Source: Dioscorea cayenensis subsp. rotundata (Eukaryota > Streptophyta > Magnoliopsida > Dioscoreales > Dioscoreaceae). From it: a DNA stretch of 64,000 nt. The stretch's first letter is position 1, and each line of letters begins with the position of its first letter. The notes beneath the pieces are model-generated. The model made no database searches, was not told the DNA's origin, and saw only the letters and a program-made list of their open reading frames with translations. Position numbers and translations under genes: made by a program. Shown here piece by piece: positions 11,801-23,859 of the stretch. The stretch is from contig NC_052484.1 of NCBI RefSeq assembly GCF_009730915.1, positions 1,860,001 to 1,924,000 on the forward strand, in the 5' to 3' direction.

Positions 11801-14800
11801 AACACATTTAATGGTAGACAGATCTTGATTGATCAGTTGCTTGTTTTATGGATGTACTGTATAAAAAAAATCCTCTCTCTATTCATTAGGGTTTATTGAT
11901 TATGTTACTATCATAATTAAAATGTAGTAACTAAAAGAACAGGACAAAGGAGAGAAACTTGATTCATTCTCTTCAAGTTTTTGCTTGTGCCTAATGAGAT
12001 TGCTCTACCAAATTATGCAACTTGTATGGCCGAGACTATTATGTGTATTAGAATTATTTATTCATGATCCTATGTAAAAGCCAAAAGATTAGATAAACTA
12101 AGAAACATATCATTTCATAAAATTTATGCCAAATGCCTTTTAGTCTATTTCTTCATCTTCTTCATCATTCTGCCCTTCTTTATGGGGCATCTACTGGCTG
12201 TCTAAAGTACATGTCTATACCATCAATTGAATGGGATTTGATGTCTTCTAAAATTAATGAACCTCTGAGGCATGGGACCACTTTGAAGGAAACTCTGGCA
12301 TACACATATCTGCTTGGGGAATTTTTTGCCGGGAAATTTCCATTTGTACCATTGTAAAGGGTTATAACTGTTTTTATATCTATATAAAATTCATTTTTGT
12401 GTAAAAGGGTATTTTGGGTTTAAAAAAATACTGTGTCAACGATGACATGCTTGTTGTTTTCTCAGGCTGAACATAACTACTTGGGAGTATATGTTGGTCA
12501 CTGGATTCATGTCAGCAACAAGGTGCACAAAATGCTATTTATTGATGATGACATTTTTAATGCTCACTTCAATTAATTTAATAAATATTGGTTTGAATAT
12601 ATAATCCTGGTACGCTGTATGCATTCTTTGTTTTCCATCAGTGTGAGGCTGTCAAATGAGCTTGGATCAGGCCGGCCGAGGGCGGGGAAGTACGCGATTA
12701 TCGTTTCTGCCTTGACAACACTATTCATCGGGCTTTTCTCATCTGCACTGATCTTAGCAAGCTGGAACAAGTTCCCACTGTTGTTCACCAGCAGCAAAGA
12801 AGTTCAAGATTCAGCTTCTACTGCAGTTTACCTTCTTGCCACTTCCGTAATGATTATTTGCATTCAATCAACATTGACAGGTAATTTAGTTTTGTTAATT
12901 ACCTTAATATTGTTTATATACACCTCTCCGATATTGGAAATTCATTGATACTCTTTTTTTTAAATGATATTTACTTATATGCTCCTATGTAATCATCCAC
13001 CATCATAAAACCAATGTAGTCATTTTGTTTATTAATTTTCATCTACTTGACGGTGCCCAAGAGCTCTGTAATTATAAAGGTATATTAGCAGAAAAGTCGA
13101 ATATTGTTTTAGCTGCATTATATAAACCAAAGGTTTTTTACTCACTACCTTCTAATTTTTAAAACATTCCTTGGCATTCATCCGGCGTAACTCTTGATGT
13201 TTGAACATAAACTAAAAAAAAAAAATTATTTTAATTCAGTTTAAAACATCAAAAGTTATTTTAGAGGTTGCAAATAAAATTAAATTGTAGGAGCTGGTGG
13301 CAAATGAAAACCTCTGTAAAAAAATTTTTTCTTCTCATGCATTGATTTCAATCAATTGATGAATTATGAGCAGGAGCAATCACTGGAAGCGGATGGCAAG
13401 GTCTTGTTGCTTATATTAACTTAGGTTGCTATTATCTCCTTGGCCTTCCTCTTGGTGCTGCTTTTGGATTTCTCTTTCATTGGGACTGGCAGGTCTTTTT
13501 CTCTTTCTCTTTTCTCCATCTTGACTTTTTAAACGTTTGGCTTGATTAAGACTTCATCCTAAATTGATCTAAACCAATATGTGAGCATCTCTATCTAATG
13601 ATATGTATAGTATGCTTAACATATGTAGCATTATACATACATATACTATTTATTTTATCATAGAGATTGGTAAAGTGTTCTATATATTTATAATTATCAG
13701 GTGGGCTTATAGCTATTATTTTCCAGAAAAAAATTAATCATTTATTTTGTATTAATTAAATGATATTACACATGTTTATTGCATGGTTTGATAAACGTTG
13801 AGTAGGGGTGATAATGGGTCTGGGTCGGGGCGGGGCCGGGGGCGGGGAGGCCCTTCCCGGTCCCGGCGATGGGGAGGCCCTTCCCGGTCCCGGCGATGGG
13901 GATTCCCTATCCCCGATTCCCCGACGGAGGGAATTTGCTTCCCCATCCTCATCCGCGCAGGGATTCTCTATTTGCAAATATACTATTACATTTTAGGACA
14001 TGAAAACTATACATAGATATATACATAAAAATATGATAACATCAAAAATATTCAACATAGAGCTCTCATATCTTATTTTAATTGTTATTAGTTTAAAATA
14101 AATAGTTTATGTGATTAGTCCAATTAACTTAAAATTAGAGATTTTTATATCATTACTTAAGCTTTGGAGTTTTTTAATGTTAGAAACAATTATACACACA
14201 TATATTTAATCAAGTCGGGATCCTTACGGGAGCGGGGAAACAACCCCGTTTAGGTTACGGGGACTGATTGACCCCTGTCCCGCCCCCACGGGAGAGGAAT
14301 TCGGGGAATCCTCGTTCCTGTCGGGTCGGATCCCCGTGGGGATCGGGGATTCTCCGTCCCCATTACCACCCCTAACATTGAGGTTAGAACTCTAATTCAA
14401 CCTTTGCAACTTGCTATTGCACTCCTTTTGTTTATCTAAACTGTGGGGTTTTGTACTTAGGGAATATGGACTGGAACGATGTGTGGTAGCATAACTCAGA
14501 CTTTGGTTCTCATAATCATGGTTTGTAAGACCAACTGGAAGGGTCAGGTGAGGATTCCTCTTTTGTTTTTTTTTTTCTATGATTTTAATTTTTATTTTTT
14601 TAATGCACATCTTATCTATATGTATAGATAGATCATCATGTAAGGACGTCAAATATTGGGATCTATAGAGTAACCTATAGGTAACCGTTGGATTAATATT
14701 CCACGGCTACGAAAATCCATTTATGAAATAGTATTAAACAGTATCACAAAATAATTATTTATAATAACTCTGTACAGCATCCATATAAATAATAGCCATC

Positions 14801-15603
14801 TTATCATCATTCAATAGTTGTAAACAAACATCCCTAGTGAATAGTATGTGTATTTATATACATATGCATATGACGTAAACACACATATATATATAGCTTA
14901 TGCATCTACACATAATCTAGGGGCGTGTATACCGTGATGGTTAGATACAATCTTTTTTATATAAAATAATTATTATATAATCTCTGCACATCTCATATAA
15001 TAACAACGATCAAATGATCACCGCTAGATAATAATTTAATGACTGTTGTAAGTATGTTTTTAGATTTTTTACTTTAAAAAATTTAAAGACTTATCTAGAT
15101 ATTATATACATTATATATATATATATATATATATATATAACTGAAAATCATGTTCAAGTATTAGTTCAAAGCTTATGTGCAAAGTCCCTCTATTGTATAT
15201 ATATTCATAAGGCATTTTGACTTGCGATTCCTTACTTCTCAAGTATTATTTGAATATTGTCTTGTAAGAAATTTTTTGATGTTTTAATTTGAGTCTTGGT
15301 GTATTATGTTTATACACGTGCGCAAAATAAGCTTAAAAATATTACCGTAACCATAGTTTAGTAGTAAGATATTTGATTTTCATATGAGATGTTGAATGGT
15401 TGATTCTCTTTTAATACATGGTTAAAACTTAAAAAGAAAAATATGTGTGAGAGGGTGATTTGTCCGCTTTGTAAAAAGGAAAAAAAAACCCTAAAAATTC
15501 TGTATTTTAATTAAATTAAACAAACTATTTATGGTATAAAATTTTAATGCAGGTTGCAGTAGCTGAAAGAAGACTCCAATTTTGGAGTGGAGAAGATCAA
15601 TAG
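8814..15603 (+). CDS. MATE efflux family transporter (DTX type), complete, seven exons
   Basis: Exons: 8814-9083, 10965-11590, 12466-12522, 12642-12880, 13374-13492, 14461-14547 and 15553-15603. All introns are GT-AG, phases are continuous, and the total is 1449 bp or 482 residues, the usual MATE length. The N-terminus is acidic and cytosolic (MEEERGLVEKTK). After EESKKQWMLVAPIAMTALF come twelve predicted membrane segments in two halves. Family-conserved stretches are GSALETLSGQAVGAGQ, YMQRTW, SVRLSNELGSGRP and GSGWQGLVAYINLGCYY. MATE proteins are proton- or sodium-coupled exporters of flavonoids, alkaloids, organic acids or xenobiotics in plasma membrane or tonoplast; the substrate cannot be told here. 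The start is the first ATG after a GA-rich leader. The intron bodies carry a GC-rich island (intron 1) and a hAT-like MITE (intron 5). A tandem copy ends at 261. Confidence 0.93.
9384..9550. other. GC-rich island inside MATE intron 1, origin unknown
   Basis: About 165 bases with many CG dinucleotides (CTCGCGAGCTCACCGGGCG, CCGGAGCCTTGGCGAGG) interrupt a strongly AT-rich intron. A short open frame runs on the minus strand, but I recognise no protein in it. No clear terminal repeats are visible. It may be a captured gene fragment or part of an inserted element. Confidence 0.45.
13803..14374. mobile_element. GC-rich hAT-like MITE in MATE intron 5
   Basis: It begins TAGGGGTGATAATGGG and ends CCCCATTACCACCCCTA, an inverted pair with one mismatch in the first 16 bases. 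An 8 bp target duplication with one mismatch flanks it: ACGTTGAG (13795-13802) and ACATTGAG (14375-14382). Both ends are G/C-run rich (CGGGGCGGGG, CCCGCCCCCACGGG) and surround an AT-rich centre. The left arm contains a 28-base tandem duplication, GGGGAGGCCCTTCCCGGTCC and its continuation. It has no coding capacity; open frames in the arms are low complexity. Confidence 0.8.
14655..14885 (+). repeat. (TA)n-associated dispersed element, family 2, copy 1 (in MATE intron 6)
   Basis: It shares an ordered set of words with 41205-41440 and with the reverse complement of 42000-42260: CCATTTATGAA, TATTAAACAGTA, TATAAATAATAGCCAT, GTAAACAAACATC and a tail running into a TA tract. Copies are flanked on at least one side by (TA)n. 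No terminal inverted repeats or coding frames are visible. A further TA-bounded segment follows at about 14925-15110. Confidence 0.6.
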
Positions 15604-16239
15604 ACAACAGAATGATGTCATTGAGTGCTTAATTAAATTGGTATTAAGGACATCAATTATTGTAATTTATTCACAATAAATTGTATTCTTAAACATTAAG
15701 ACATCCATTGTTGTGTTTTAATTAAATTATATTATTGTTGTATTGTATTATTTATATGAACATTTATATTTTATAATTATTAATTACATATTCTCTTGTT
15801 TTAGTGAGTTAGTCCCTCTGTCATTTTTATTTGTTTAATTTTAGAGTTTTTTCTTTCTATTTAATTATTCATTTAGAAAATTTATGAAACATTAAATATT
15901 GCTTTTCATATTTATTTTTTATAATTAATATATTTTTATAATTTTTAATAAATAATATTCAACTAGATATATTATTAAATTATATTTTTAAATAATGATA
16001 ATTTTGAAAAATAAATATAATTTTTTTTATAAATTTTAAAATTACTAATTAATTTTAATTAATTTTTTATTTTATGTGAATTAATTAAAATGGATAAATA
16101 AAAATCTAAAAAAATATTATTTAATTAATAATTTATTCATTTAAAGAGTGATTTTTTATTCAACGAATATAAATTTATTTACATAAAAAAATCATTATAT
16201 ATATATATATATGTATGTATCACTATATGTATATATATA

Positions 16240-16545
16240 GAGCATCGATCCTCTACACATGTGAATATATATATATAGAGCATTGATCCTCTACGCATGT
16301 TCACAGATTCGTAATCTGTGAATGTTGCTCTGGGCTGTTGGATTTCAATCCAACGGTTCTGCACTATTTAGTGAACAGTACATAGTGCTTATAAACAGTG
16401 TACAGTAAAAGATAGAATGAACAATATTTTCCAAAATTAGATTAATCAACCCAATTAACACAAGATTAACTCTCACTATACATTATCTTAATTCTACTGT
16501 TGATGTCTGTGGACGTCTGTGTACGTCCACAAAAACCCTTTTCTC
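16240..16545 (+). mobile_element. Micron-like hairpin element in (TA)n, copy A (with a 5' fragment in front)
   Basis: The full copy is 16278-16545, lying between a TA tract and another TA tract. A 26-base fragment of its 5' end precedes it at 16240-16265. It starts GAGCATTGATCCTCTACGC and ends ACAAAAACCCTTTTCTC. Three hairpins are visible: 10 bp stem TTCACAGATT/AATCTGTGAA (16300-16322), 8 bp stem GTTGGATT/AATCCAAC (16337-16354) and 8 bp stem GTGGACGT/ACGTCCAC (16509-16530). Copies B and C keep all three stems in the same order. It has no coding capacity and no long TIRs. The architecture resembles rice Micron elements, which sit in TA microsatellites. Confidence 0.75.
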
Positions 16546-16562
16546 ATATATATATATATATA

Positions 16563-16866
16563 CTCCTTTTGTCCCTTTTGTTTTGAAGCTATTCTTTGTT
16601 ACTTTTTACTTATCAAATTAGAAATTTTGTACAGTATTAAATAACTTTTCCCAAATTTACCCTTTAATTTAATGTACTTATACAATTTTCAATAAAACAA
16701 ATCAACTAAATATTAAATTATACTTACCATAAGTGTGGTTTTAAATAGGGATAATTTTGTAAAGTAATAGATTTTTATAAAATATAAGTAATTAATTAAT
16801 TTTAACTAATTTTTTTTTAATCGGTGTGAATTAGTTAAATGTGATAACTAAACAAAATAGAGGAGT
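16563..16866. mobile_element. Stowaway-like MITE
   Basis: It begins CTCCTTTTGTCCCTTTTG and ends ACAAAATAGAGGAG, approximately inverted, with TA on both sides as expected for the Tc1/mariner-related Stowaway group. The reverse complement of 20505-20822 matches it through most of the interior (CAGTATTAAATAA, ATTTACTCTTTAATTTA, TTTTCAATAAA, GTGTGAATTAG). A more decayed relative may lie at about 15790-16110 (AGTCCCTCTGTCATTTT). Confidence 0.65.
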
Positions 16867-17099
16867 ATATCCAATAATTGTGAAATTATATATATATATT
16901 GTTTATCATACTCAGTATCATAGACCAAATGTGTGAGGATTTTACAATTATTGGATTTGAATACTGATCTACAGGACGGCCGTCGTTAGATTTCTTATGC
17001 GCCTAACATGATCCACCCTCTATATATATATATTTAATCTTAATTTTATCCCCCAAAATTCACTGTTTTGAAAACTTCGTTCTGGGAAAGACATTTGGC

Positions 17100-18170
17100 G
17101 ATTTATAATTGGGTAAATGTTGAACATAAGTTAATTAATAACACTACCAAGTACCAACACCACCTAATCCTCCTTCTCACCGTCCTCTTCGCCAAACCCT
17201 ATCCCTAGCTGGTGCCGGCACGATCCTCTTCTCGAGATCTCCTCTCAACCCCTCTGCTTTCTCTCTTCAAACTCTTCCTCCTTTTCTCTCCTCCTCCTTG
17301 ATCTTCTTTTCAATGATTTCAGACATAGCAACGGGGACATTCTTTGAGATTCGGACTTCTGATGAGCCGATCAAAGATCGGCGACCTGCTAGCGATGTGC
17401 AGCTTCGATGATTCCTTTTCTAGGAATCGATGCTATGTGCGAGCAGAAATTCGTAGTGAAGGAAAGGAGCCATACAGAAATTGATATTTCTGTTCTCCTG
17501 ATGATCATGGCCGGCACTGGAAGCAGAAAGGTTTAATCGCTTCTTGAAATTGTTGGGTGTGTTAGGGTTTTGTTTAATCATTTACTTGATTTCTTTGTTC
17601 ATAGACATGGAGGATTGTTGGGTGTGTTCTGTCGCTGCTTCAAGAGCTATTGAGCCATATTGATTGTATTCTTTGATTATTTATCAAATTTCATTGGTTG
17701 TGTCCAATCCCTCATTCTTTTAATTAGGGTATCAGCATCAGAGATGAGGGAGAGGATTGGGTCGGTGACTCCAAAAGTGGTGGCAAAGAAACTCTCCATC
17801 TGTACCTTCCACGTGTTCTGTTTGCAGCTCTATCGATCGTTGACACACAAGAAAGTATGACATCTCTTCAGTTTTAGTGCTTATTTTTTCTTGACTGGGA
17901 AAGGGAGACGTCCGTCGGGAGTAGATGGGAGATGGGAGTGAGAGACTGAGAAGGAGAATAAGAGCGGTGGTGGTCAACGAGCCATCCATGGGTTACTGAA
18001 GAAGAAGAAGAAGAAGAAGAAGAAGAAGAAGAAGATGATGAGATCATGGGAAGTGAAATGTTCAATGAAATGACAAAGTGGTGTGTAGCGTGGGGATAGT
18101 GCCGTGGGTATACTCTAGCGTTGTTGCTTTCTCTTTCTCTCTTTATTTTTATCTGCGTTTGCAAAAACTT
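17100..18170. other. GC-richer island with possible transcribed remnant, not identified
   Basis: This stretch has gene-like composition (CTCCTTCTCACCGTCCTC, CTGGTGCCGGCACGATCC) in AT-rich spacer. Short open frames on both strands could be pieces of exons, such as a 32-codon frame starting MISDIATGTFFEIRTSDEP near 17312. I recognise no family and cannot link the pieces by splice sites. A (GAA)n run lies at about 17998-18034. It may be a leader or non-coding transcript, a gene fragment carried by a transposon, or a decayed gene. Confidence 0.4.
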
Positions 18171-18179
18171 TCAGGATGA

Positions 18180-20270
18180 TGAATTTTTAGTTTGAAAAAT
18201 GAAATTTGGATGTCATATAAAATGTTTTTTTTATTGATACCCATATTTATTAATTTTATTAAAAACAAAAAAATCAGTTTATAAGTCAGATACGTTGAAT
18301 GATGTTAATTGATTATCCTTTTATATTTTTAAATTTAAATGAGGTGATAAAACGGTATTGTTGTTGGTGTGGAGATAAGGTGGTGATGAAGTTGGTGTAT
18401 GATTGAGTAGATTTTGGATGTATATAAAAAATTTATTTAATTTAAACGAGAAGAGAAAGAGGGATTTACTCATATGGTAGAAAGTTTTTAATAGTTTTTT
18501 GTTTTTTTTTTAAATATTAAAGTTTGGTTAAACTACTCTTCTTGCAAAAAGGTCCATTTAGAGGGATTATGAATTTTTTTGGGGGAGTTAATATATCCAA
18601 ACCTATATTGGAGCATGTCAACATTTGGATTTTTTTAAGTGCTAATTTATTTTAATTTCTTTTGACAAATTAGTAATAAACATTTTTTTTTATTTATTTT
18701 AATTTTTCTTCTAAAAGTGAATTTAAAATTTAGTTTTGTTAGTTTAAGAAGAACCTAATACAATATTTTTTCTCTTCATTTTTTAAGTTAATTTAAATAT
18801 TTTTTATTTTTATTTTAAATTTGGTTTTATTTGTTTGGTTTTGTTCCGTAGAGGTATAAAGTTAGAGAGAAAGATATATTTTCTTCATTTTTTACATTAT
18901 ATTTTTCGCTCTCATAATTAGTATTTAAGATTTGATTTTGTTAGGTTTAATTTTGCGTCACTAGCATACCGGCGGTGATTAAGAAACAAATGTTGAAATG
19001 AAAAAAAATATTTATTAATGTTTGGCTGCATGAGTTAAAATGTGCAAAAACATCCACTATTATGGGAAAAAAATTTAGGGATAATTTCCTGAATCAGAAA
19101 AACATGCATACGATAAACATGTCAAAATTTACAATACAGATTTGGTAGTGATGTTGACCCAGATTTTGTACACATGTCAATCCAAGACTGAAGAAAGAAT
19201 AAAAAATTACAACATCAATTATCAGCCAAACAAACCCCACAATGCAAGACACTAGGCCAAACCAAGAGATAAGGGAGCAAGCATCCTCCATGAAAATTGT
19301 TTTAAACATACCAGATTTTTTTTTCATAAAAATTGTTTTAAACAACATATATGGAGGTTTGTGTCTTAATAATGTTCCGCCAACCCAATAAGAAGATGGC
19401 TCACTATCATAACTGATATGAATCGAAGAAAAGTAGATATTGTGGTCAAACAAGGGGATTTGATTTGACTTTAACGTCTAACTTGCACTTATTTCTACAA
19501 CTTGCCAAAAGAATTAGGTGTTTCTTCCAATCTTATGTCCATATAATAAAATAAAATCATATCTAGACATATTTGTATAGAATTTGTTGAGAGGTGTTGT
19601 CATATAACCCACAAAATCTTTTGCTACGTAAACCATTAAATTTTTTGTTCATGTAATTGTTATTTACTACCCACTTATAGACAGAGTCAGAGTATTAGTA
19701 TAAATTATTATATTATAATTTAGTTTTTTTTAAACCGGAATTCATCACCTCCCTCTTATAAAAAAATATTATTTGAAGCCATTATTTGTTATTCTCATTT
19801 AGATATTAAGTAAAAAAGATTAACTAAGCAAGTAATAATTGAACGATCTCTCTCTCTCACTCTGTTGTTTCTCTATTCCTGCAGATCAGTGTACCATCAA
19901 AAATTATTTTTCCTTTCAAAACATTGAAATGAAATCATTTTCATTATTCAATAAATAATATAACATATTCCAGAAATATATTTCTCAACCTTTCACATCT
20001 TGCAAATATACTTCTCATATTGAAAACGATTTACAAAAAAAATGACATGAACAAATTTTTTTTCAAAATTTATACTATCTTTGTAATCTTCCTTTTAGAT
20101 ATGATTAACCCGCAGCGTTAGCGCCGGTACATAAATCTAGATATATATATATATATATATACTCATTAAATAAAGGGTATAGCATGATGTAATCCATTAA
20201 AAATCCAACGGTTGAGGATCATCATTTTCTGAATTTGAATTTATGAATGCACGAGAAACACATGCTCGTA
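18180..20270. other. AT-rich spacer without recognised gene
   Basis: I find no supported coding region. Open frames on the minus strand near 19094-19453 have no recognisable similarity and poor composition. A TA-bounded segment at about 20160-20275 contains AATCCAACGG, a word also found in the hairpin elements, and may be a further fragment of that family. Confidence 0.5.
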
Positions 20271-20278
20271 TATATATA

Positions 20279-20494
20279 GAAAAGGGTTTTTGTGGACGTA
20301 CACGGACATTTACAGACAGCAACAGCAATTGAGTAGGAAAAAAATACTGTTCATCCCACTTTTTTACTGTACATTATTTATAAACACAGTATTATTGTTC
20401 ACTGAATAGTGCAAAACAGTTGAATTGAAATCCAATGGCCCAGAAACAACGTTCACAGATTATGAATTTGTGAACGTGCGTAGAGGATCGATGC
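20279..20494 (-). mobile_element. Micron-like hairpin element in (TA)n, copy B
   Basis: Read on the minus strand it starts GCATCGATCCTCTACGCACG and ends ACAAAAACCCTTTTC, and it is bounded by TA tracts on both sides. It keeps stem 1 with mismatches (GTTCACAAATT/AATCTGTGAAC), the TTGGATTTCAATTCAA word of hairpin 2 and the terminal GTCCGTGTACGTCCAC region. Between hairpins 2 and 3 it matches copy A in TGCACTATTCAGTGAACA and TGTACAGTAAAA. Confidence 0.72.
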
Positions 20495-20504
20495 ATATAT
20501 ATAT

Positions 20505-20822
20505 ACTTTCTCTGTTTTTCTTAGTTTTTAACTTTATCTAATTCACACTGATTAAATAAAATTAGTTAAAAATAATTGATTATTTATATTTTATAAAAAA
20601 ATTTATTACTTCTCAAAACTATTCCTATTTAAAACTCCATTAGTAGAGTATATAATTTAATGCTTAGTTGATTGTAATTTATTGAAAATTATATAAGTAT
20701 AATAAATTAAAGAGTAAATTTAGAAAGAATTATTTAATACTGTATAAAGTTTTTAATGTGGCAAGTAAAAAAGAACATAGAAGAGTTTCAAAATGTAACA
20801 ACTAAAAAAAACAGATAAAATA
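20505..20822 (-). mobile_element. Stowaway-like MITE, diverged, minus orientation
   Basis: The reverse complement aligns with 16563-16866 over most of its length. The ends are CTTTCTCTGTTTTTCTTAG on the left and CTAAAAAAAACAGATAAAA on the right, an imperfect inverted pair within TA-rich flanks. It directly abuts hairpin copy B, as copy A is abutted by its relative, but the order and orientation do not fit one inverted duplication. Confidence 0.55.
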
Positions 20823-21255
20823 TATATATATATATATATATATAATAGACACTTGCATTTAAATTTTGGTTCAATGATTATGTTTGCATCACTATATAAA
20901 TACTATTTATCACACTAAATATTATAAATAAAATATTATTTATCATACCAAACACAATAAATAAAACAAATAATACTTTATAGCCATTGAATTTGAATCC
21001 AACGTCATATCTTTGAATTTCTTTGTCCTTAGATTTCGTATATAAATTTGTGCACGTAAATGACCCACTCTCATATATATATATATATATATATATAAAT
21101 ATAATATCAGAGTTTTACAGGGGTGTAAATGTGAAAAGGAAGAAAAATAGAAGGCAAGTTTGCCACGTTTATGTCATCCTAACACTGCAAGCAAAGTAAA
21201 AGGAAGGAAGAAAGGTGGAAGCTTTGAGCGAGCAATCCAATCTTGATCCCCAACC

Positions 21256-22546
21256 ATGTCGTCTCCCAGCAAGCGCCGTGAGATGGACCTCATGAAGCTG
21301 TAGATTCTCTTCAGATCTTCTCCTTTTTTGTGTTTTTTTCAGTGATTCTTTTGGTTTTCTGGTTTGATTTTTATGGGGGTTTTCTTTTCGTAGAATGATG
21401 AGTGATTACAAGGTGGAGATGATCAATGATGGAATGCAAGAGTTCTTTGTTGATTTTCATGGTCCCAATGACAGTATGTTACTCTTTATCCTCTCTCTCT
21501 CTCTCTCTCTCTCTCTTGGTTTCCTTTTTGATTTTGCAATGCATGGAGTTTATTGGAAGTGATTTTGTGTTTTTTCTCTTTTGGGTGATTTGTATGGTTT
21601 GTTTCTGTTTCTGGATCATTTTTTTATAAGAAAGTTTGGATCTTTGTTAGATTTTTATATCAGAGTTATGAAAACTTGATTTTTTTATGTGATTTTTCTC
21701 TTGTTTGGATTAGGGATTTGGATTTAATTTTGGTGATTTTTTATTTGTTTTGTTGTGGGATTATTTGATAGGTTTGTATCAAGGGGGAGTTTGGAGGGTG
21801 AAAGTTGAACTCCCTGATGCTTATCCTTACAAGTCTCCATCCATTGGTTTTGTCAATAAGATGTATCATCCTAATGTTGATGAAATGTGAGCTTTTGATG
21901 TAATAGATCTCACATTATTTCACTGATTAGAGTAAGATTTTAGAACAATGATGATGTTTGTGGATTTCAGGTCTGGTTCTGTTTGCTTGGATGTTATCAA
22001 TCAAACTTGGAGCCCTATGTTTGGTGAGATATTGTTTATCAAACCCTGTTTAGCATTATATTTATTGGTTGCTTTTCTTGTCAATTACAAGTGTTTTTGA
22101 TTGTTTCATTTTAATTTATCAGATCTTGTGAATGTTTTCGAAGTCTTCCTACCACAACTTTTGTTATATCCTAATCCTTCTGATCCATTGAATGGAGAGG
22201 CTGCAGCTCTGATGATGCGTGATCGACCTATTTATGAGCAAAGGGTGAAAGGTGAAGTTAACATTTTTAATTTTTTGTTTCTGTTTGTACAAAATTATTG
22301 TTAAGGATGAGTATGAGCATAACATGTTTGTTAAGTGATTGAACGGGAACTGACCATTGATTCGACTCCTTCCTTTAGGCTTGATTGTATTTCTGAGCTG
22401 CCATTGTATTCTTTTGTGAGCAAATGATTAAGCTTATGATAGATTTAAGTTTTCTTTTTTAATGTTTATTGTAGGTTGTTACGGTGAACTAATCGAACAA
22501 AAAATTGTGCATGGTGAATTAAACTTGCTTGGTTGTTTTATATATG

Positions 22547-22578
<32 letters not shown>

Positions 22579-23615
22579 CTTAAATGTAGAAGACCTCCAT
22601 TGATTTACATGCATGGTGATGTTGGAGGAAAAGATGTGTCGAGCTTGTGCATGTGTATGTTCTTTGTCTGCCTATATTACTTGGTGAATTGGCGAGATAT
22701 TTAATTCAATTTAGTGATTTGTTTGTCTTTGAGATGAAACATGTCTGCAATAACAAAACTAAGTTTTCGGGTCTTGAGACAATCATCATAATTGTCCAAA
22801 AGTATTAGCTTGAAATTGTTTATAGGACATCAACTCTGATGATCAATAGAGAAATGACATGCACCTTTTGTTTCAATGTTAGTTAATGTCTTCACTAACA
22901 TGTATGTCGATTAGTGTTAAATTAGTGTTAAACTAACCATTCCGTGATTTTTAGATGTTATCACTTTATGTCTTTCTTAAATTAAGTTGATATAACTTGT
23001 ATGTAATTTGCTTCAGTTCCCGTTGTTGTTTATTATTGAGAAATTCATTAATCCTAATACTTCAATTCGTGTATTTCATGAAACTTTCTTTTCTTCGAAT
23101 AACAAGTTGTATCATCTTTTATTTTAGTGTATTTGAGTACCTAATAGTCTTATATCGGTTAATTTTAGTAAATATGAATTTAAACATATAACTTTTGCTT
23201 TTTCATCCTATTAGCTTAAGCTTATGGATTGAATTGAGCTCAGATACTACGCATTTAACACCGTATCAAAGCTTAGTTTCTCTAGTTTGTTTGGAACATG
23301 GTGAAAATCAATTAATTTGGAAAATACGCATTTGAATATATAAGTCTGGATTTATCATTTGAACAACTTAAGTTTTTAGCCCACATAATATGTTTGGCAT
23401 AAACCGGACAAATTTGTTTATGTAAAAGACTTTATCAATTTTTTTTTTTTTAATTTAGTGTTTTACTATTTTATCATCCAGAATACTGTGAAAAATACGC
23501 AAAGCCGGAGGATATCGGTGCGCCTTCGGAGGAGAAATCGAGCGACGACGAAGAGCTAAGCGATGCGGAATACGATTCCGGTGATGACGCTGTGGTTGGC
23601 AAAGCAGACCTTTAG
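21256..23615 (+). CDS. UBC5: E2 ubiquitin-conjugating enzyme, UBC4/5/6 (yeast Ubc8, UBE2H) type
   Basis: Exons: 21256-21299, 21394-21473, 21772-21886, 21971-22023, 22123-22251 and 23482-23615; total 555 bp, 184 residues. All introns are GT-AG with continuous phases. The protein starts [20 protein letters not shown] and has the UBC fold through about residue 150. The active-site cysteine is Cys85 in [15 protein letters not shown], after the HPNVDE motif, which carries Met where plant relatives usually have Leu. The C-terminal tail is acidic ([17 protein letters not shown]), typical of this E2 group. It accepts ubiquitin from E1 and passes it on with E3 ligases in cytosol and nucleus. The plant clade has several near-identical members, so the number in the symbol is approximate. 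The last intron (1.2 kb) contains a TA tract at about 22550. Confidence 0.95.
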
Positions 23616-23824
23616 CTTCAAATCATTGACTCTTCTCTGTACATTGTGATTCAATTTCATAAAGAAAATGAATGTCTCATTCAACACAGTTTCATTCATC
23701 ATTGTAAATAATTGTGTGTACTCTTTCATGGTATCATGTTTGTACTCTGATTCAAATTGTTAAAAATAAAATTTAACTTAAAACTCTGTATTAAGTTCCA
23801 TTTGCAAAATGATGTGTATATTGT

Positions 23825-23859
<35 letters not shown>

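Noticed and set aside
12133-12357. 74-codon open frame in MATE intron 2
   Set aside because: It lies within a well-supported intron, has no similarity I recognise, and has no splice support.
16240-21070. Apparent inverted duplication of a hairpin element plus Stowaway-like MITE
   Set aside because: Both members are inverted on the right but their order is the same as on the left, which a single inverted duplication cannot give; independent insertion in TA-rich DNA is simpler.
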